Of a stretch of 64,000 bases of DNA, positions 1 to 8,469 are shown one piece after another. The DNA is from Lentisphaerae bacterium ADurb.Bin082 (GTDB lineage Bacteria; Verrucomicrobiota; Lentisphaeria; Oligosphaerales; Oligosphaeraceae), in the NCBI GenBank assembly GCA_002070945.1, contig MWEG01000108.1, positions 1-64,000 of the forward strand. The letters run 5' to 3'. The position numbers and the translations under genes are program-made. The notes beneath the pieces are model-generated. The model did not search any database. It saw only the letters and a program-made list of their open reading frames with translations, and had not been told where the DNA came from. Positions within the stretch are counted from its first letter, which is position 1. Each line of letters opens with the position of its first letter.

Positions 1-49
1 CTTAAAAAAATCGCATTATTTTTAGACGGTCACATGACCCCAGTGAACA

Positions 50-673
50 ATGGGCAAAAACTCGGTACTGTCAAGTCCAAGCATGGGTGCGTTAATGTTT
101 TCAGAATTGCACCACGCCTCCAACATGAACACCTTAAAGCCGGAAATACTGAATGCGCGCAAGATTCGCAACACCCTTTACAATTATACCACTGTCTTGC
201 CCAACGAGCGCATTCTGGGCAGTCTGATCTGTTTACAGAACGACAGAGATGTCGAGCATCTGCTAACCGCCTTCATCGGCACTCCGCTGGTAGCCGGCGA
301 TTTACGGCTCCTTGGCGAAGACACTAAGGCTGAAATCAAAAATATCTGCCTGAACCTCAATAAATTGATTGCTCAAGGAGTCCTTGGCGAATTTCATAAC
401 TTTAAGGGTGGCAAGTACATCAGATATGACGAATGGGATGGTTTCGCCAGATATGCCCGCAATGGGCAGGGAATAATCTGTCTATTCCGCAATGAGGATG
501 CTTGCGAGACGGTCGAAATCACCATTCCCAACCTGCCTGAGGGATGTTATGCACTGAAAGACATGGCGAATAATGAGCACATTGCCACCTGCGATGCCAG
601 AAAGCTTGCTTCCGGGGTCGCGGTCAAATGGCAGGGGAAAAATTATCGAGCGCTGGCTTTTTCCCGAAAATAA
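50..673 (+). pseudogene. C-terminal fragment of a glycosidase-like protein
   Basis: The 207-residue product looks like the end of a larger glycosidase (alpha-galactosidase or GH36-like style): a helical stretch followed by a beta-rich C-terminal domain of the kind that closes GH catalytic barrels (about residues 130-207, ending RALAFSRK). Three in-frame stops lie just upstream (positions 23, 35 and 44), so the reading frame does not continue towards the window edge. No Shine-Dalgarno precedes the ATG at 50. A frameshift or truncation of a longer gene is the simplest reading, but a short independent gene cannot be excluded. The stop codon sits at the very start of the downstream repeat cluster. 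The family assignment is weak. Confidence 0.4.
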
Positions 674-832
674 GCCTGGGGTTAAGCATGGGGTTAAGCG
701 CCTACGGCGCATGAGGATGTGGAACATGGTGGACATGGTGGACACGGTGGACACGGTGGGTGCCGTACGTTAGTAGAGCCTTTAGGCTTCCATAATTTTC
801 GCGCTTTGAGCGTTTCTACCGCAGTGCGGTCG
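670..832 (+). repeat. Composite repeat copy R1 (partial hairpin module, 9-bp TGGACA array, tail)
   Basis: A shortened hairpin module (GCCTGGGGTTAAGCATG and GCGCCTACGGCGC, 672-711) is followed by about four 9-bp units of the form GTGGACAYG (718-757). A conserved tail follows, with GGGTGCCGTACG, an AGCCTTTAGGCT hairpin and TTTTCGCGCTTTGAGCGTTT (758-832). The same order occurs at 31320-31534 and, inverted, at 42757-42945. The repeat begins exactly at the stop codon of the upstream gene fragment. Confidence 0.85.
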
Positions 833-1115
833 GTTTCCCTCTGTACAACATGCCCCCAAAAAATCTGCGTCATCAGCGCAATCTGTGGATAAAATAACTC
901 GGCCCTCGTATCAGCTTGCAGAAATTCTCGCTTTTTTGCGGCAAAGGGCTTCGCGGCTCTTGTTTTTTGCATATTTCCCTGTATTTTACAGAAATTCTAC
1001 GGCATTGCGGCTGTGGTCAGGCATTCTGCTGAGTTCCCGGGCGAAGGCAGCTGTCCCGGCATGCGGCCAGCAGACCATTCCATAGTATGTATCTATAATA
1101 TATTAAGGTAGTTAC
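833..1115. other. Intergenic remainder with a shared 40-bp segment
   Basis: This stretch lies between repeat R1 and the DUF6785-type gene. Positions 855-894 (CAAAAAATCTGCGTCATCAG onward to GTGGATAAAA) recur in inverted orientation at 42688-42725, beside another composite repeat. No gene is visible. A TATAAT at 1094-1099 lies too close to the ATG at 1116 to serve as a -10 for a leadered transcript and has no convincing -35. Confidence 0.5.
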
Positions 1116-3185
1116 ATGTCATTGCGCAGTCTCATCATCGGTTTTCTGGGGGCTATTTTCATTGCCTCCTGCGGCTATATCAACGACTGCGTTTTAGGGT
1201 TGGAGAGCTTCACCAATGGCCAGTTATTGCCGATTATCGTCATCGGCCTGGTGGCGTTGGTGGTCTTGCTGGTCAATCCAGCGATTGGCTTCTTGCGGCC
1301 GCGCTATGCTTTCCGAACTGGCGAGCTGGCGTTGATTGTGCTGCTGTGGAGTGCGTCTTGCAGCATTCCCGGACGTGGCTTGCTGGAGCAGTTCACGCAT
1401 ACGATGATAATGCCGTTCCACTGGAACCGAGTAACGCCTGGATGGCAGCAGAATGACATTCTCAGCTATGCGCCGAAAGAAGCACTGGTCGATGTCACGG
1501 AGGAGAATTACGATCAGACGGTCGGCGGCTACATCATGGGAGCACCGAAAGGCGTAGTGGATGAGCGACCCTGGCACGCTCGGTTGTGGTCCAAGATCAC
1601 CCGGGTGCCTTGGAGAGCATGGTGGCCGCCGCTACGAACTTGGATGCCGCTGGTGCTGCTCAGCGCCTTGGCTAGCGTCTGCTTGGCGTTGATTACCTAC
1701 AAGCAGTGGTCAGCCCATGAATTCCTCAGTTTTCCGATTGCCGAGTTCAATGCCACTCTCATTGAACAATCGCCTGGCCGCCTGTGGCCAGCCGTGTTCC
1801 GAAACCGGCTGTTCTGGATCGGATTCATCATCTTGGTTGTCATCCGGGTCAACAACGGCCTCTGCGTGTGGTATCCGGACTACTATATTCCCATCCGGCT
1901 GAACTGGAGCCTGGCACCGTTCGCCCAGGTCTGGCCGCAGCTGTTCCGGGTGCAATACGGGTCTAACTTGCTGGCGCTGTCGGTGTTTCCACTGGTCGTC
2001 GCTTTTGCGTTTTTCCTGAGTACGGAGATATCGTTGACCTTGGGGCTGTCGCAGCTATGCTGGGTTCTGACGGCGCTGCCAATGGTGACTATCGGCATGA
2101 ATTTGTCTACTGACTGGATTGGCGGCTGGCAGGGCTGGCAGCGAGCCGGGTCATACATCGCCATGTTCTTTATGCTGATGTACACGGGGCGGAACTACTA
2201 TCGATATTTGCTGGTCAAGGCGTTTCGGCCGCTGGCAGCAGACGAACCGGAGCGCGCCAACGTCTGGGCGACCCGCTTGCTGATGGTGGCCTTCGTGTTG
2301 ATGACATACTTGGTCTGGCGCCTGGGGCTGGAGCTGCCGTTTGCCTTGATCACGGTTTTCCTGACTCTGCTGTCTTTTGTGGTCGTGTCCCGAATCAGCG
2401 CCGAGACCGGACTGTTCTTTATCCAGCCTCGGTGGACGATTTTCGGGCTGCTGCTGGCTGGCCTGGGCACCTATACGTTTTCGCCGGAAGCGCAGGTGAT
2501 TTGCGGCCTGGTCTGCGTCATGCTGTGCATTGACCAATGCCAGGCATTCATGCCGTTTTTGACCAATGGCCTGCGATTGTGCGACCGGGCCGGGGTGAAG
2601 CCGGCTAAGGCCGGGGTGACCAGCATGGCCATGTACACGGTAGCAGTCGTGATCGCGGTGGTAGTCATTATCGTGGCCGTCTATGAATTCGGTGCGCCGA
2701 CGAATATGAATTGGCATTACCAGCGGATTCCCACGATGAGCTTCCGCTCGGCATTGCCGGAAGTCTTGCAGTTGAAGTCCATCGGCTGCCTGGAGGAGGT
2801 GGCTGCATTGCCCTGGTGGAGTCGCCTGTCGCAGATCGCGCCTAAAGACATGTTCGTGGGCGCCTTTAGCTTCGGCATCATCGTCGTGCTGTTCTTCAGC
2901 TTCCTGCGTCTGCGGGTTCCCAAGTGGCCGCTGCACCCTGTCATGTTCCTGCTGTGGGCCACTTATCCGATGGCGATGACCTGCCATTCTTTTTTCATCG
3001 GCTGGATGTTGAAGAAGGCAGCTGTGCGTTTCGGCGGCATCCGCATGGCGCGGGTGCTGCGTCCGTTGATGATCGGCATTATCGCCGGGGAGATTATCGC
3101 CGCAGTCATCTTCATGATCGTCGGCTTCCTGTATTACCTCAATACTGGCCAGAAGCCATTGCCTTACAGGTGGTTCCCACGATGA
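1116..3185 (+). CDS. DUF6785-type (OPT-related) polytopic membrane protein
   Basis: The 689-residue protein is almost entirely hydrophobic helices separated by short loops, with one long loop at about residues 105-165. It resembles the OPT-related proteins annotated DUF6785/DUF6784 in PVC bacteria; OPT relatives import peptides or metal-peptide complexes, but no substrate is known for this branch. The start at 1116 is preceded by AAGG at good spacing. Its stop overlaps the start of the next gene by 4 bases (ATGA), so it is translationally coupled to the unknown protein and the PqqD-like gene. Related proteins sit at 11720 and, more distantly, 21430. The transporter class is fairly sure; the function is inferred. 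Confidence 0.75.
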   Translation: MSLRSLIIGFLGAIFIASCGYINDCVLGLESFTNGQLLPIIVIGLVALVVLLVNPAIGFLRPRYAFRTGELALIVLLWSASCSIPGRGLLEQFTHTMIMPFHWNRVTPGWQQNDILSYAPKEALVDVTEENYDQTVGGYIMGAPKGVVDERPWHARLWSKITRVPWRAWWPPLRTWMPLVLLSALASVCLALITYKQWSAHEFLSFPIAEFNATLIEQSPGRLWPAVFRNRLFWIGFIILVVIRVNNGLCVWYPDYYIPIRLNWSLAPFAQVWPQLFRVQYGSNLLALSVFPLVVAFAFFLSTEISLTLGLSQLCWVLTALPMVTIGMNLSTDWIGGWQGWQRAGSYIAMFFMLMYTGRNYYRYLLVKAFRPLAADEPERANVWATRLLMVAFVLMTYLVWRLGLELPFALITVFLTLLSFVVVSRISAETGLFFIQPRWTIFGLLLAGLGTYTFSPEAQVICGLVCVMLCIDQCQAFMPFLTNGLRLCDRAGVKPAKAGVTSMAMYTVAVVIAVVVIIVAVYEFGAPTNMNWHYQRIPTMSFRSALPEVLQLKSIGCLEEVAALPWWSRLSQIAPKDMFVGAFSFGIIVVLFFSFLRLRVPKWPLHPVMFLLWATYPMAMTCHSFFIGWMLKKAAVRFGGIRMARVLRPLMIGIIAGEIIAAVIFMIVGFLYYLNTGQKPLPYRWFPR

Positions 3186-4102
3186 AGCCGCCGCACTTGC
3201 CGCGCCCTGGACAAGTTTCTCCAGCCTGGCAGACATGGGTCTGGCAAGGACTGTCGGTGACGCTGCCCCCGGACTGGGAGATGCTGCAATTCGCCCGCAA
3301 CCCGGAAGTCGGACGCTGTGTGTTCGGCGACCGCTACCAGTATCGTTTTGAACTGAATTGGAAGCGCGTGCAAGCGCCGCCAGACATGGAACGGATGGTC
3401 GGCGATTACCGCGCCAAGCTGTCAGAGGACGGTCTGCGTGACGTCCGGCCGCTCGGCCATTCCCCCTGGCTAGGGACGTGTGGCCAGGACGGCGAGCGGG
3501 ACATCTGCCGTTACGGGATGTATTCGGCTGAGAGCCGCCAGATTCTGGAGGCAGTTTTCCTGTGGCCACCGGGCGAGGAGTCGAAGCCGTCATTCGAAGG
3601 GCGGGTGCTGGATATGCTGCGGGTTTTGCCCTTGTCAAAAGATGGCCGCCAGCGTTGGCAGGCGTTCGGCATGACTTGGCACGTCCCAGCAACAACCGTC
3701 TTTGCCTCGTGCGCCGTGGAGCCGGCGCAGGTGGAAGCGGTTTTCGCCCTCCGCAATAACCGCGGCGAGGCGACCTTTGCGCGCCGGGGCATGGTGTCGG
3801 AATGGCTGACAACGCCGGTGTCGGAATGGCTGGTGCAGACGATTCCCGCCGGGTATGCGCAAGAGAGCGTGACTCATGCGGGGCAGTCCGGGCATGACGT
3901 TTGCAGCCTGGTTGCGCGCCGGGAACGGTCTGTGCTGAAGGATTGGCTGTATGGTCGGCGGCAGTATGAGGCCAGCGCCTGGATTTGCCCAGGCGACCGG
4001 CGCCTGTACTGCGTGTCGCGTTGGACGCACCAGCAGCGCGGGCAGGCTACTGGCCTGGACATCGCCTTGTCCTGCTGTTCGGGATTGGAGGTGCTGCTAT
4101 GA
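3182..4102 (+). CDS. Unknown protein with two similar halves, in the transporter-PqqD operon
   Basis: I do not recognise this 306-residue protein (starting MKPPHLPRPG). I chose the ATG at 3182 because it overlaps the upstream stop; a longer reading from 2924 would run inside the transporter gene. Residues about 15-150 and 160-290 look like two copies of one soluble fold. Each opens with a W-(Q/A)-x-x-(S/M)-(V/T)-W/L-(H/L)-P strand pattern (WQGLSVTLPPDWE; WQAFGMTWHVP) and continues with strands and a helix, a little like DcrB/PsbP-type proteins. No signal peptide or membrane segment is evident. It overlaps both neighbours by ATGA, so it is probably made in step with the transporter and the PqqD-like protein and may bind one of them. 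Confidence 0.7.
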   Translation: MKPPHLPRPGQVSPAWQTWVWQGLSVTLPPDWEMLQFARNPEVGRCVFGDRYQYRFELNWKRVQAPPDMERMVGDYRAKLSEDGLRDVRPLGHSPWLGTCGQDGERDICRYGMYSAESRQILEAVFLWPPGEESKPSFEGRVLDMLRVLPLSKDGRQRWQAFGMTWHVPATTVFASCAVEPAQVEAVFALRNNRGEATFARRGMVSEWLTTPVSEWLVQTIPAGYAQESVTHAGQSGHDVCSLVARRERSVLKDWLYGRRQYEASAWICPGDRRLYCVSRWTHQQRGQATGLDIALSCCSGLEVLL

Positions 4103-4515
4103 AGCGTGGCGAGTCAGCTGGCCTTGGCAGCGGGGATTGGCGGGCGATGTTGGCGGCGTACCCAGTTCGCAATGTTGCGGTGGAGGTGCGCGAAAAAAGT
4201 GAAAATACCGTGACTGTGGTTGTCAAAACACAAAAACCGAATTATATGATGCCTCCGATAAGTTGGTTCGTGCCCTATAATCCCGAGCGGGAAATCGACC
4301 TGGACGCCATGGGCACTCGGCTATGGCGCTGGTGCGATGGCCAGCGAACCGTTGAAGACGTCATTGATTTGTTTAAGGATACGTATGATTTGAGCTTTCA
4401 TGAGGCGCGGGCGGCAGTAGTCGATTATCTCCGCAAGCTGATTCAACGCGGCATCCTGGCCGTCATAATGGCGCCAGAACGTCCGGAGAATCAAGCCGAA
4501 ACCAACGCGAAGTGA
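4099..4515 (+). CDS. PqqD-like peptide-chaperone domain protein
   Basis: The 138-residue protein carries a PqqD-type winged-helix domain at about residues 55-125, with the family signature L-D-x-x-G-x-x-L-W-x-x-x-D-G-x-x-T (LDAMGTRLWRWCDGQRTVED) followed by F-x-x-x-Y. PqqD-family proteins bind the leader of a ribosomal peptide and present it to a radical-SAM enzyme; here no radical-SAM gene or obvious precursor is nearby. The start at 4099 overlaps the previous stop (ATGA), making this the third gene of a coupled trio. A hairpin terminator follows at 4584. The pairing of a PqqD fold with an OPT-like transporter suggests peptide handling, but that is inference. Confidence 0.8.
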   Translation: MKRGESAGLGSGDWRAMLAAYPVRNVAVEVREKSENTVTVVVKTQKPNYMMPPISWFVPYNPEREIDLDAMGTRLWRWCDGQRTVEDVIDLFKDTYDLSFHEARAAVVDYLRKLIQRGILAVIMAPERPENQAETNAK

Positions 4516-4520
4516 GGACA

Positions 4521-4548
4521 TCAAGCAAGCAATTGACCAGAGCAGTGA
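4521..4548 (+). repeat. Left copy of a 28-bp imperfect direct repeat
   Basis: TCAAGC, five variable bases, then ATTGACCAGAGCAGTGA. The right copy is at 13969-13996, with 23 of 28 bases identical and the last 17 perfect. The two copies bracket the LacI, GH, prepilin, GH42 and second DUF6785 genes. Confidence 0.8.
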
Positions 4549-4583
4549 ATAGCTCGCACTAAAATTTAAGCATAACCATAAGT

Positions 4584-4620
4584 GCCTTTGCGACGAAACA
4601 GTTCGCAAAGGCTTTTTTTT
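4584..4620 (+). terminator. Rho-independent terminator after the PqqD-like gene
   Basis: A 10-bp perfect stem, GCCTTTGCGA (4584-4593) with TCGCAAAGGC (4603-4612), is followed at once by eight T residues (4613-4620). It would end the transcript of the 1116-4515 trio. Confidence 0.9.
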
Positions 4621-4706
4621 GTCTGCGACTTTAAAAATAGTTAATGTGCAAAGTGTTGTGACAAAAAGTGAGACTTGGCACAGTGGTTGTGCTTGCCAGA
4701 TGTCTG

Positions 4707-5050
4707 GTAGTGCCCCTGCAGGGCACCACCTTTGGGGGTTGTCAAGCCCCAGGCTGTGAGGCCTGGGGATAAGCATGGTTGAACGCCTGCGGAGCAAGAT
4801 GATATGGCTGCAATCATGATACATTTTGTCGGCTGAAGGTCTGTGGAAGCCATCTGTCTCCGCTCTGCCGTCCACTACCGTCCGCCAATGTCCACGTCCA
4901 TTGACCACTACCGTCCACTAAAGTCCACCGTCCATCGTCTACTAACGTCCATTAATGTCTACTAACGTCCATTGTCCACCGTCCACTAAAGCGCTTTATC
5001 TGGGAAGCCTGGCTCTGAAGCTCACCGGAACTCCGAGTATCGATGGGTGA
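4707..5050 (+). repeat. Composite repeat copy R2 (hairpin module and 7/10-bp GTCCA array)
   Basis: The hairpin module is at 4707-4795: GTGCCCCTGCAGGGCAC, then CCCCAGGC with GCCTGGGG, then ACGCCTGCGG. A link segment resembling those at 29000 and 53410 follows (ATACATTTTGTCGGCTGAAG). An array of GTCCA-headed units runs from 4862 to 4990 with unit lengths almost only 7 or 10 bp, ending GTCCACTAAAG. The tail GGAACTCCGAGTATCGATGG recurs in related form at 29229 and 46477. No gene is visible between 4516 and 5185. Confidence 0.85.
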
Positions 5051-5086
5051 CCGTTTACCAGCATTAAAAAAAAATATCTCATCCGT

Positions 5087-5115
5087 TTGAAATGCCTCGG
5101 AACGCGGTGTATAAT
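5087..5115 (+). promoter_or_regulatory. Sigma-70-type promoter for the LacI gene
   Basis: TTGAAA (5087-5092) and a perfect TATAAT (5110-5115) are separated by 17 bp. The expected transcription start is near 5122, giving a leader of about 64 bases. Confidence 0.75.
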
Positions 5116-5131
5116 TAGCTTATCGCAAATG

Positions 5132-5151
5132 TTGCGTTAATTATTACGCAA
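5132..5151. promoter_or_regulatory. Candidate LacI-type operator
   Basis: TTGCGTTAATTATTACGCAA has six-base perfect inverted arms (TTGCGT and ACGCAA) around an AT-rich centre. It lies just downstream of the predicted transcription start, an ideal place for autorepression by the LacI protein encoded at 5186. The assignment of regulator to site is inferred from position. Confidence 0.6.
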
Positions 5152-5185
5152 ATCATCCTAAGGCTTTAATATACGGAGGGGTTCG

Positions 5186-6208
5186 ATGTCAACAGGTGAG
5201 ATCAGCATCAGCACGCTTGCCCGGGATTTGCAGACCACCCCGAGCACTGTTTCGCGCGCTTTGAATGGCCTTCCTGGCGTCAGTGCGAAGAAGGCGGCTG
5301 CGATCCGGGCGTATGCGGATCGTTTGGGCTATCGTCCGGCTCCGTATTACGGCAAGCGTTCGAATTGCATCGCGATGCTGTTCCCGGACTCTACGGTTGA
5401 GCCCATTGACGAGCAATTTCAACGCCGCCAAATCTATGCGGCAGAGCGTTATGTGTCTCAGATCGGCAAGTTTCTGTTTGTCAATTTTGTTTCGACGAGC
5501 AGCCAGCAGTTGCCCAAACTCCTGCAAGAGCAGCGGGTTGACGGCGTTCTTCTGGCGCAGTATCACCAGCGCAGCCTGGTGGAACAGATTCGCGGGCAGG
5601 GGGTGCCGGTTGTTGCCCTTGATGACGAAACCCTGCGTCTCCCTTGCGATTGCGTCATCTCCAATCCGCGCAAAGGGACTGTTGAGCTTCTCAACCGGCT
5701 GTTCGAGACCGGGCACCGACGCTTCGCCATGGTCATCACCAACAGGAAATTCCCGACTGTTGATCGTCGTTTCAAGGTTTTCGACATGGATTTGGCGGAA
5801 CACGGTTTAACGCCGCCGCCTGAATACATCATCAGCAATGTCGGCAATTCGCTTGCCGATGGCGCACGTTCAGCCCGTCAGCTGTTGTCATTGGCAGAGC
5901 TTCCTGATGCAGTCATTTTCACCAATGATTTGATTGCCTTGGGCGCCATGCTGGAATTTACCCGGGCCGGCATTGCTATTCCGAATCAGATCAGCATAGC
6001 GTCCTTCGACAACTCCGAACTCTGCGACATGACCTTGCCGCCACTGACCAGCGTGGAATTGCACACCAACGATGTGGTGAAAATTGGAATTGACCATCTT
6101 GTGAAGTTGATTGATAATCCTCCTCCGCCGTCGACCGATACCTTCACCCAGATTGAGGTTGATTCCTCTTTGGTCTGGCGCCAGAGTTGCCGAGACCACA
6201 GCAAATAA
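5186..6208 (+). CDS. LacI-family transcriptional regulator
   Basis: The 340-residue protein has the standard LacI layout. An N-terminal helix-turn-helix lies at about residues 8-28 (ISTLARDLQTTPSTVSRALN), followed by the hinge helix region and a periplasmic-binding-protein-like sensor domain at about 60-330 with the typical AIFTNDLIALGAM and ISIASFDN segments. It would repress or activate sugar genes in response to a small carbohydrate. GGAGGGG precedes the ATG at good spacing. It is first of a same-strand set with the GH, prepilin and GH42-like genes, which it probably controls together with itself. The ligand cannot be read from sequence. Confidence 0.93.
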   Translation: MSTGEISISTLARDLQTTPSTVSRALNGLPGVSAKKAAAIRAYADRLGYRPAPYYGKRSNCIAMLFPDSTVEPIDEQFQRRQIYAAERYVSQIGKFLFVNFVSTSSQQLPKLLQEQRVDGVLLAQYHQRSLVEQIRGQGVPVVALDDETLRLPCDCVISNPRKGTVELLNRLFETGHRRFAMVITNRKFPTVDRRFKVFDMDLAEHGLTPPPEYIISNVGNSLADGARSARQLLSLAELPDAVIFTNDLIALGAMLEFTRAGIAIPNQISIASFDNSELCDMTLPPLTSVELHTNDVVKIGIDHLVKLIDNPPPPSTDTFTQIEVDSSLVWRQSCRDHSK

Positions 6209-6265
6209 CGGCCCACATTGCCGACTGCCTTCCAAAAACATAAGCAAGCAAATGGAGGTTTTGAA

Positions 6266-8437
6266 ATGCGATGCAAGTGGCTTCTGTTATCGTGTGCGGC
6301 ATTCGCCTGCTGTCGGGCTGACGGCATGGAGATTGCAGGAGATGGTTTCACGCTCGTGGGGCGGGACAACAAAATCCTCGTCGTAGACGCGGTTGACAAA
6401 GAGCCGGTCTTTGAGTTTGGCGGCGTCGATTTTTCTTGGGGTCCCCAGCAGGCCGAAATTACGGAAATCATCCCAGCGGCGGGGCAGTCATTGCGCGCTG
6501 TCTTCACCATCAACAATGATCCGGACAAGCTCTGCGCCGGCCATGTTCTCTTCACGGTTGCTGGACAACGCATCATCGCCAATTATGTGCTGACCGTGCC
6601 TGCCACGGTCAACTACGGCGGCATGCTCGCCGAACGGCGGGCGCTTCGCGGCGACATGCAGCCGCTCTATAAATCGGGTTCCTGGACTCGCCATGAACAT
6701 GGCGGCGTGCCCTACGAACGTTCGGGCGCCGTCCTGCGACCCTTTGCCACCGGCAGCCTGAATGTCCTGGAAATCGTCAAGGGCAATCTGAGTTGGAATT
6801 ACGAGCGCAAGTCACACCTGCGCTTTACGCCAGGAGAGCAGCCCGGCGAAATTCGTGGCACGGCAGAGTACCTCGTCACCCCCGCCGCTGTCACACCGCA
6901 ACTGGCGGCGACCGCGCTTAATGGCGCTCCCATCGTCCTGGCTTTTCATTCCGACCAGCCTAATCATATCTGGGCGAGCGGAGAAAAGCCCTCGTTGCAA
7001 CTCCATGTCGGCAACAGCGGCACGTCGCCCCTCAGCGATTGCCAGCTGATCATCACCGTGCGTAATTTCGCCGGTGAGGTCGTCTATAGCGACAGCAGGC
7101 CATTGACCCTGGCGCCTCTGGAACAGCGTCAACTCGTCCTGTCCCTGCCGACAGCGGCGCAGCAGGACATACTTTTCTTGGAGGCAACGGCGAAAATCGC
7201 GGACAAGGAGTACTTCACCCGCAGCAACATCGCCTTCCTTGATGACTATGACTTTAGCAACGATCCCGACAGCCTCTTCGGGATGGCCGCCGCGTTCTAC
7301 GATGTGCCGGGTCGCGATAGCATCTTTCGCCTGATGCGACGCATCGGCGTGGCCTATATCCGCAACGGCGACAACCGCGAGTCATCTCGCTATGGCATCA
7401 TCAGCTTCTACCATGACCACTATACTCCGGACAAATGGCGCGACCTTGACGCCGCCGGGCGGGAGGACATGCTCCGCAAAACGCTGGATCATATCGTCAA
7501 AACCGGTGCTGTCGCCTGGGAATTCGGCAATGAAAACCGCATCCTGACTCCCGAGGCTGCCAGCGAATATGTCGAATATCTGCGCATCATCCGCCGTCTC
7601 ATTGATGAATCGGGCGCCAAGGTCAAGCTCCTCAGCATCGGTTTCGCCAACGGTTTTGACGGCATCAAATCGCTGCAAATGGTGCATGCGGCCGGCGCTT
7701 GGCCCCTCCTGGATGGCATTGCTTACCACCTCGGTCGCGGCAATACAACCCCGGATTACGCGGAGAGTGGCGGTTGGACCTATCTAAGCAGCCTCAATGA
7801 CCTCAACGCCCTGCTGGATGAGTACGGTCGCAAACCCATCTACCTAACCGAAGTCTATACCTGCACAAAGCCGAACAGCTGGTGGCATGATTCCCAGCGC
7901 CGCGCCGCGGAAAACGTCGTTCTCAGCTATGCGCTGGCCAAGGCCAATCACGTGAACATCGCCTTCCACTACCAACTGCACGATTCGGTCTGGTTCAACG
8001 TCGGCGGCGTCTGCGAAACTGACAGCGAGTATTTCTATGGCCTGCTCGACCGTTTCGGCCATCCCAAGCCACCCCTGCTCGCTTTCCAAGCCACTGCCAG
8101 ACAACTCCATGGGGCGACTTTTGTTCGCAAAATGAGCTTTCCCGGGCAACCCAGCGTCAACGGCCTGCTCTTCCGTGCGCGTGATGGGCAGGACCTGGCT
8201 TTGTTGTGGAACCGTTCCGAAGGCTGTTGGCAAAGCAAAAAATCAGACGATTATGCCGCCTTGGAACCCTGGGTGTCTCATTGGCAAAAAACGGCGCCGC
8301 TGAGCATGGACGCAGCCGGGGACGTCACTCTGATCAATCCTATCGGCCAGCAACGCGCCGTCGCGTCCAGCGGTGGCAAAGTCACTTTATCTCTAGATGG
8401 CGCCCCGATTTGGGTGCGTGGCAAATTCAGCAACTAA
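6266..8437 (+). CDS. Secreted GH clan-A-like glycosidase (GH39/GH5 style)
   Basis: The 723-residue protein has a short signal peptide ([16 protein letters not shown]). I chose the ATG at 6266 because TGGAGG precedes it and the signal peptide starts there. Residues about 20-320 look like beta-sandwich domains. From about 335 a TIM barrel begins ([13 protein letters not shown]). EFGNEN (about 420-425) has the Asn-Glu pair expected of a clan GH-A acid/base, and YLTEVYT (about 525) could hold the nucleophile. It lies 57 bases after the LacI gene and is probably cotranscribed with or controlled by it. The substrate is unknown; the exact GH family is not settled. Confidence 0.75.
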   Translation: MRCKWLLLSCAAFACCRADGMEIAGDGFTLVGRDNKILVVDAVDKEPVFEFGGVDFSWGPQQAEITEIIPAAGQSLRAVFTINNDPDKLCAGHVLFTVAGQRIIANYVLTVPATVNYGGMLAERRALRGDMQPLYKSGSWTRHEHGGVPYERSGAVLRPFATGSLNVLEIVKGNLSWNYERKSHLRFTPGEQPGEIRGTAEYLVTPAAVTPQLAATALNGAPIVLAFHSDQPNHIWASGEKPSLQLHVGNSGTSPLSDCQLIITVRNFAGEVVYSDSRPLTLAPLEQRQLVLSLPTAAQQDILFLEATAKIADKEYFTRSNIAFLDDYDFSNDPDSLFGMAAAFYDVPGRDSIFRLMRRIGVAYIRNGDNRESSRYGIISFYHDHYTPDKWRDLDAAGREDMLRKTLDHIVKTGAVAWEFGNENRILTPEAASEYVEYLRIIRRLIDESGAKVKLLSIGFANGFDGIKSLQMVHAAGAWPLLDGIAYHLGRGNTTPDYAESGGWTYLSSLNDLNALLDEYGRKPIYLTEVYTCTKPNSWWHDSQRRAAENVVLSYALAKANHVNIAFHYQLHDSVWFNVGGVCETDSEYFYGLLDRFGHPKPPLLAFQATARQLHGATFVRKMSFPGQPSVNGLLFRARDGQDLALLWNRSEGCWQSKKSDDYAALEPWVSHWQKTAPLSMDAAGDVTLINPIGQQRAVASSGGKVTLSLDGAPIWVRGKFSN

Positions 8438-8469
8438 ACCAAGTCCCTAAGCAAGGAAAGGACCAAGTC

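Noticed and set aside
573-773. Short frame encoding repeated M/T-V-D residues
   Set aside because: It is created by the 9-bp TGGACA array, with no start signal; the array occurs in both orientations and frames elsewhere.
1094-1099. TATAAT ahead of the DUF6785-type gene as a -10 box
   Set aside because: Only 16 bases from the start codon and no -35 at proper distance.
2151-3812. 553-residue minus-strand open frame
   Set aside because: It runs opposite to the transporter and the next gene, is rich in Arg, His, Gln and Pro, and has no family pattern: a GC-driven shadow.
4862-5000. Possible CRISPR array
   Set aside because: Units are only 7-10 bp with no unique spacers, and no cas genes are present.
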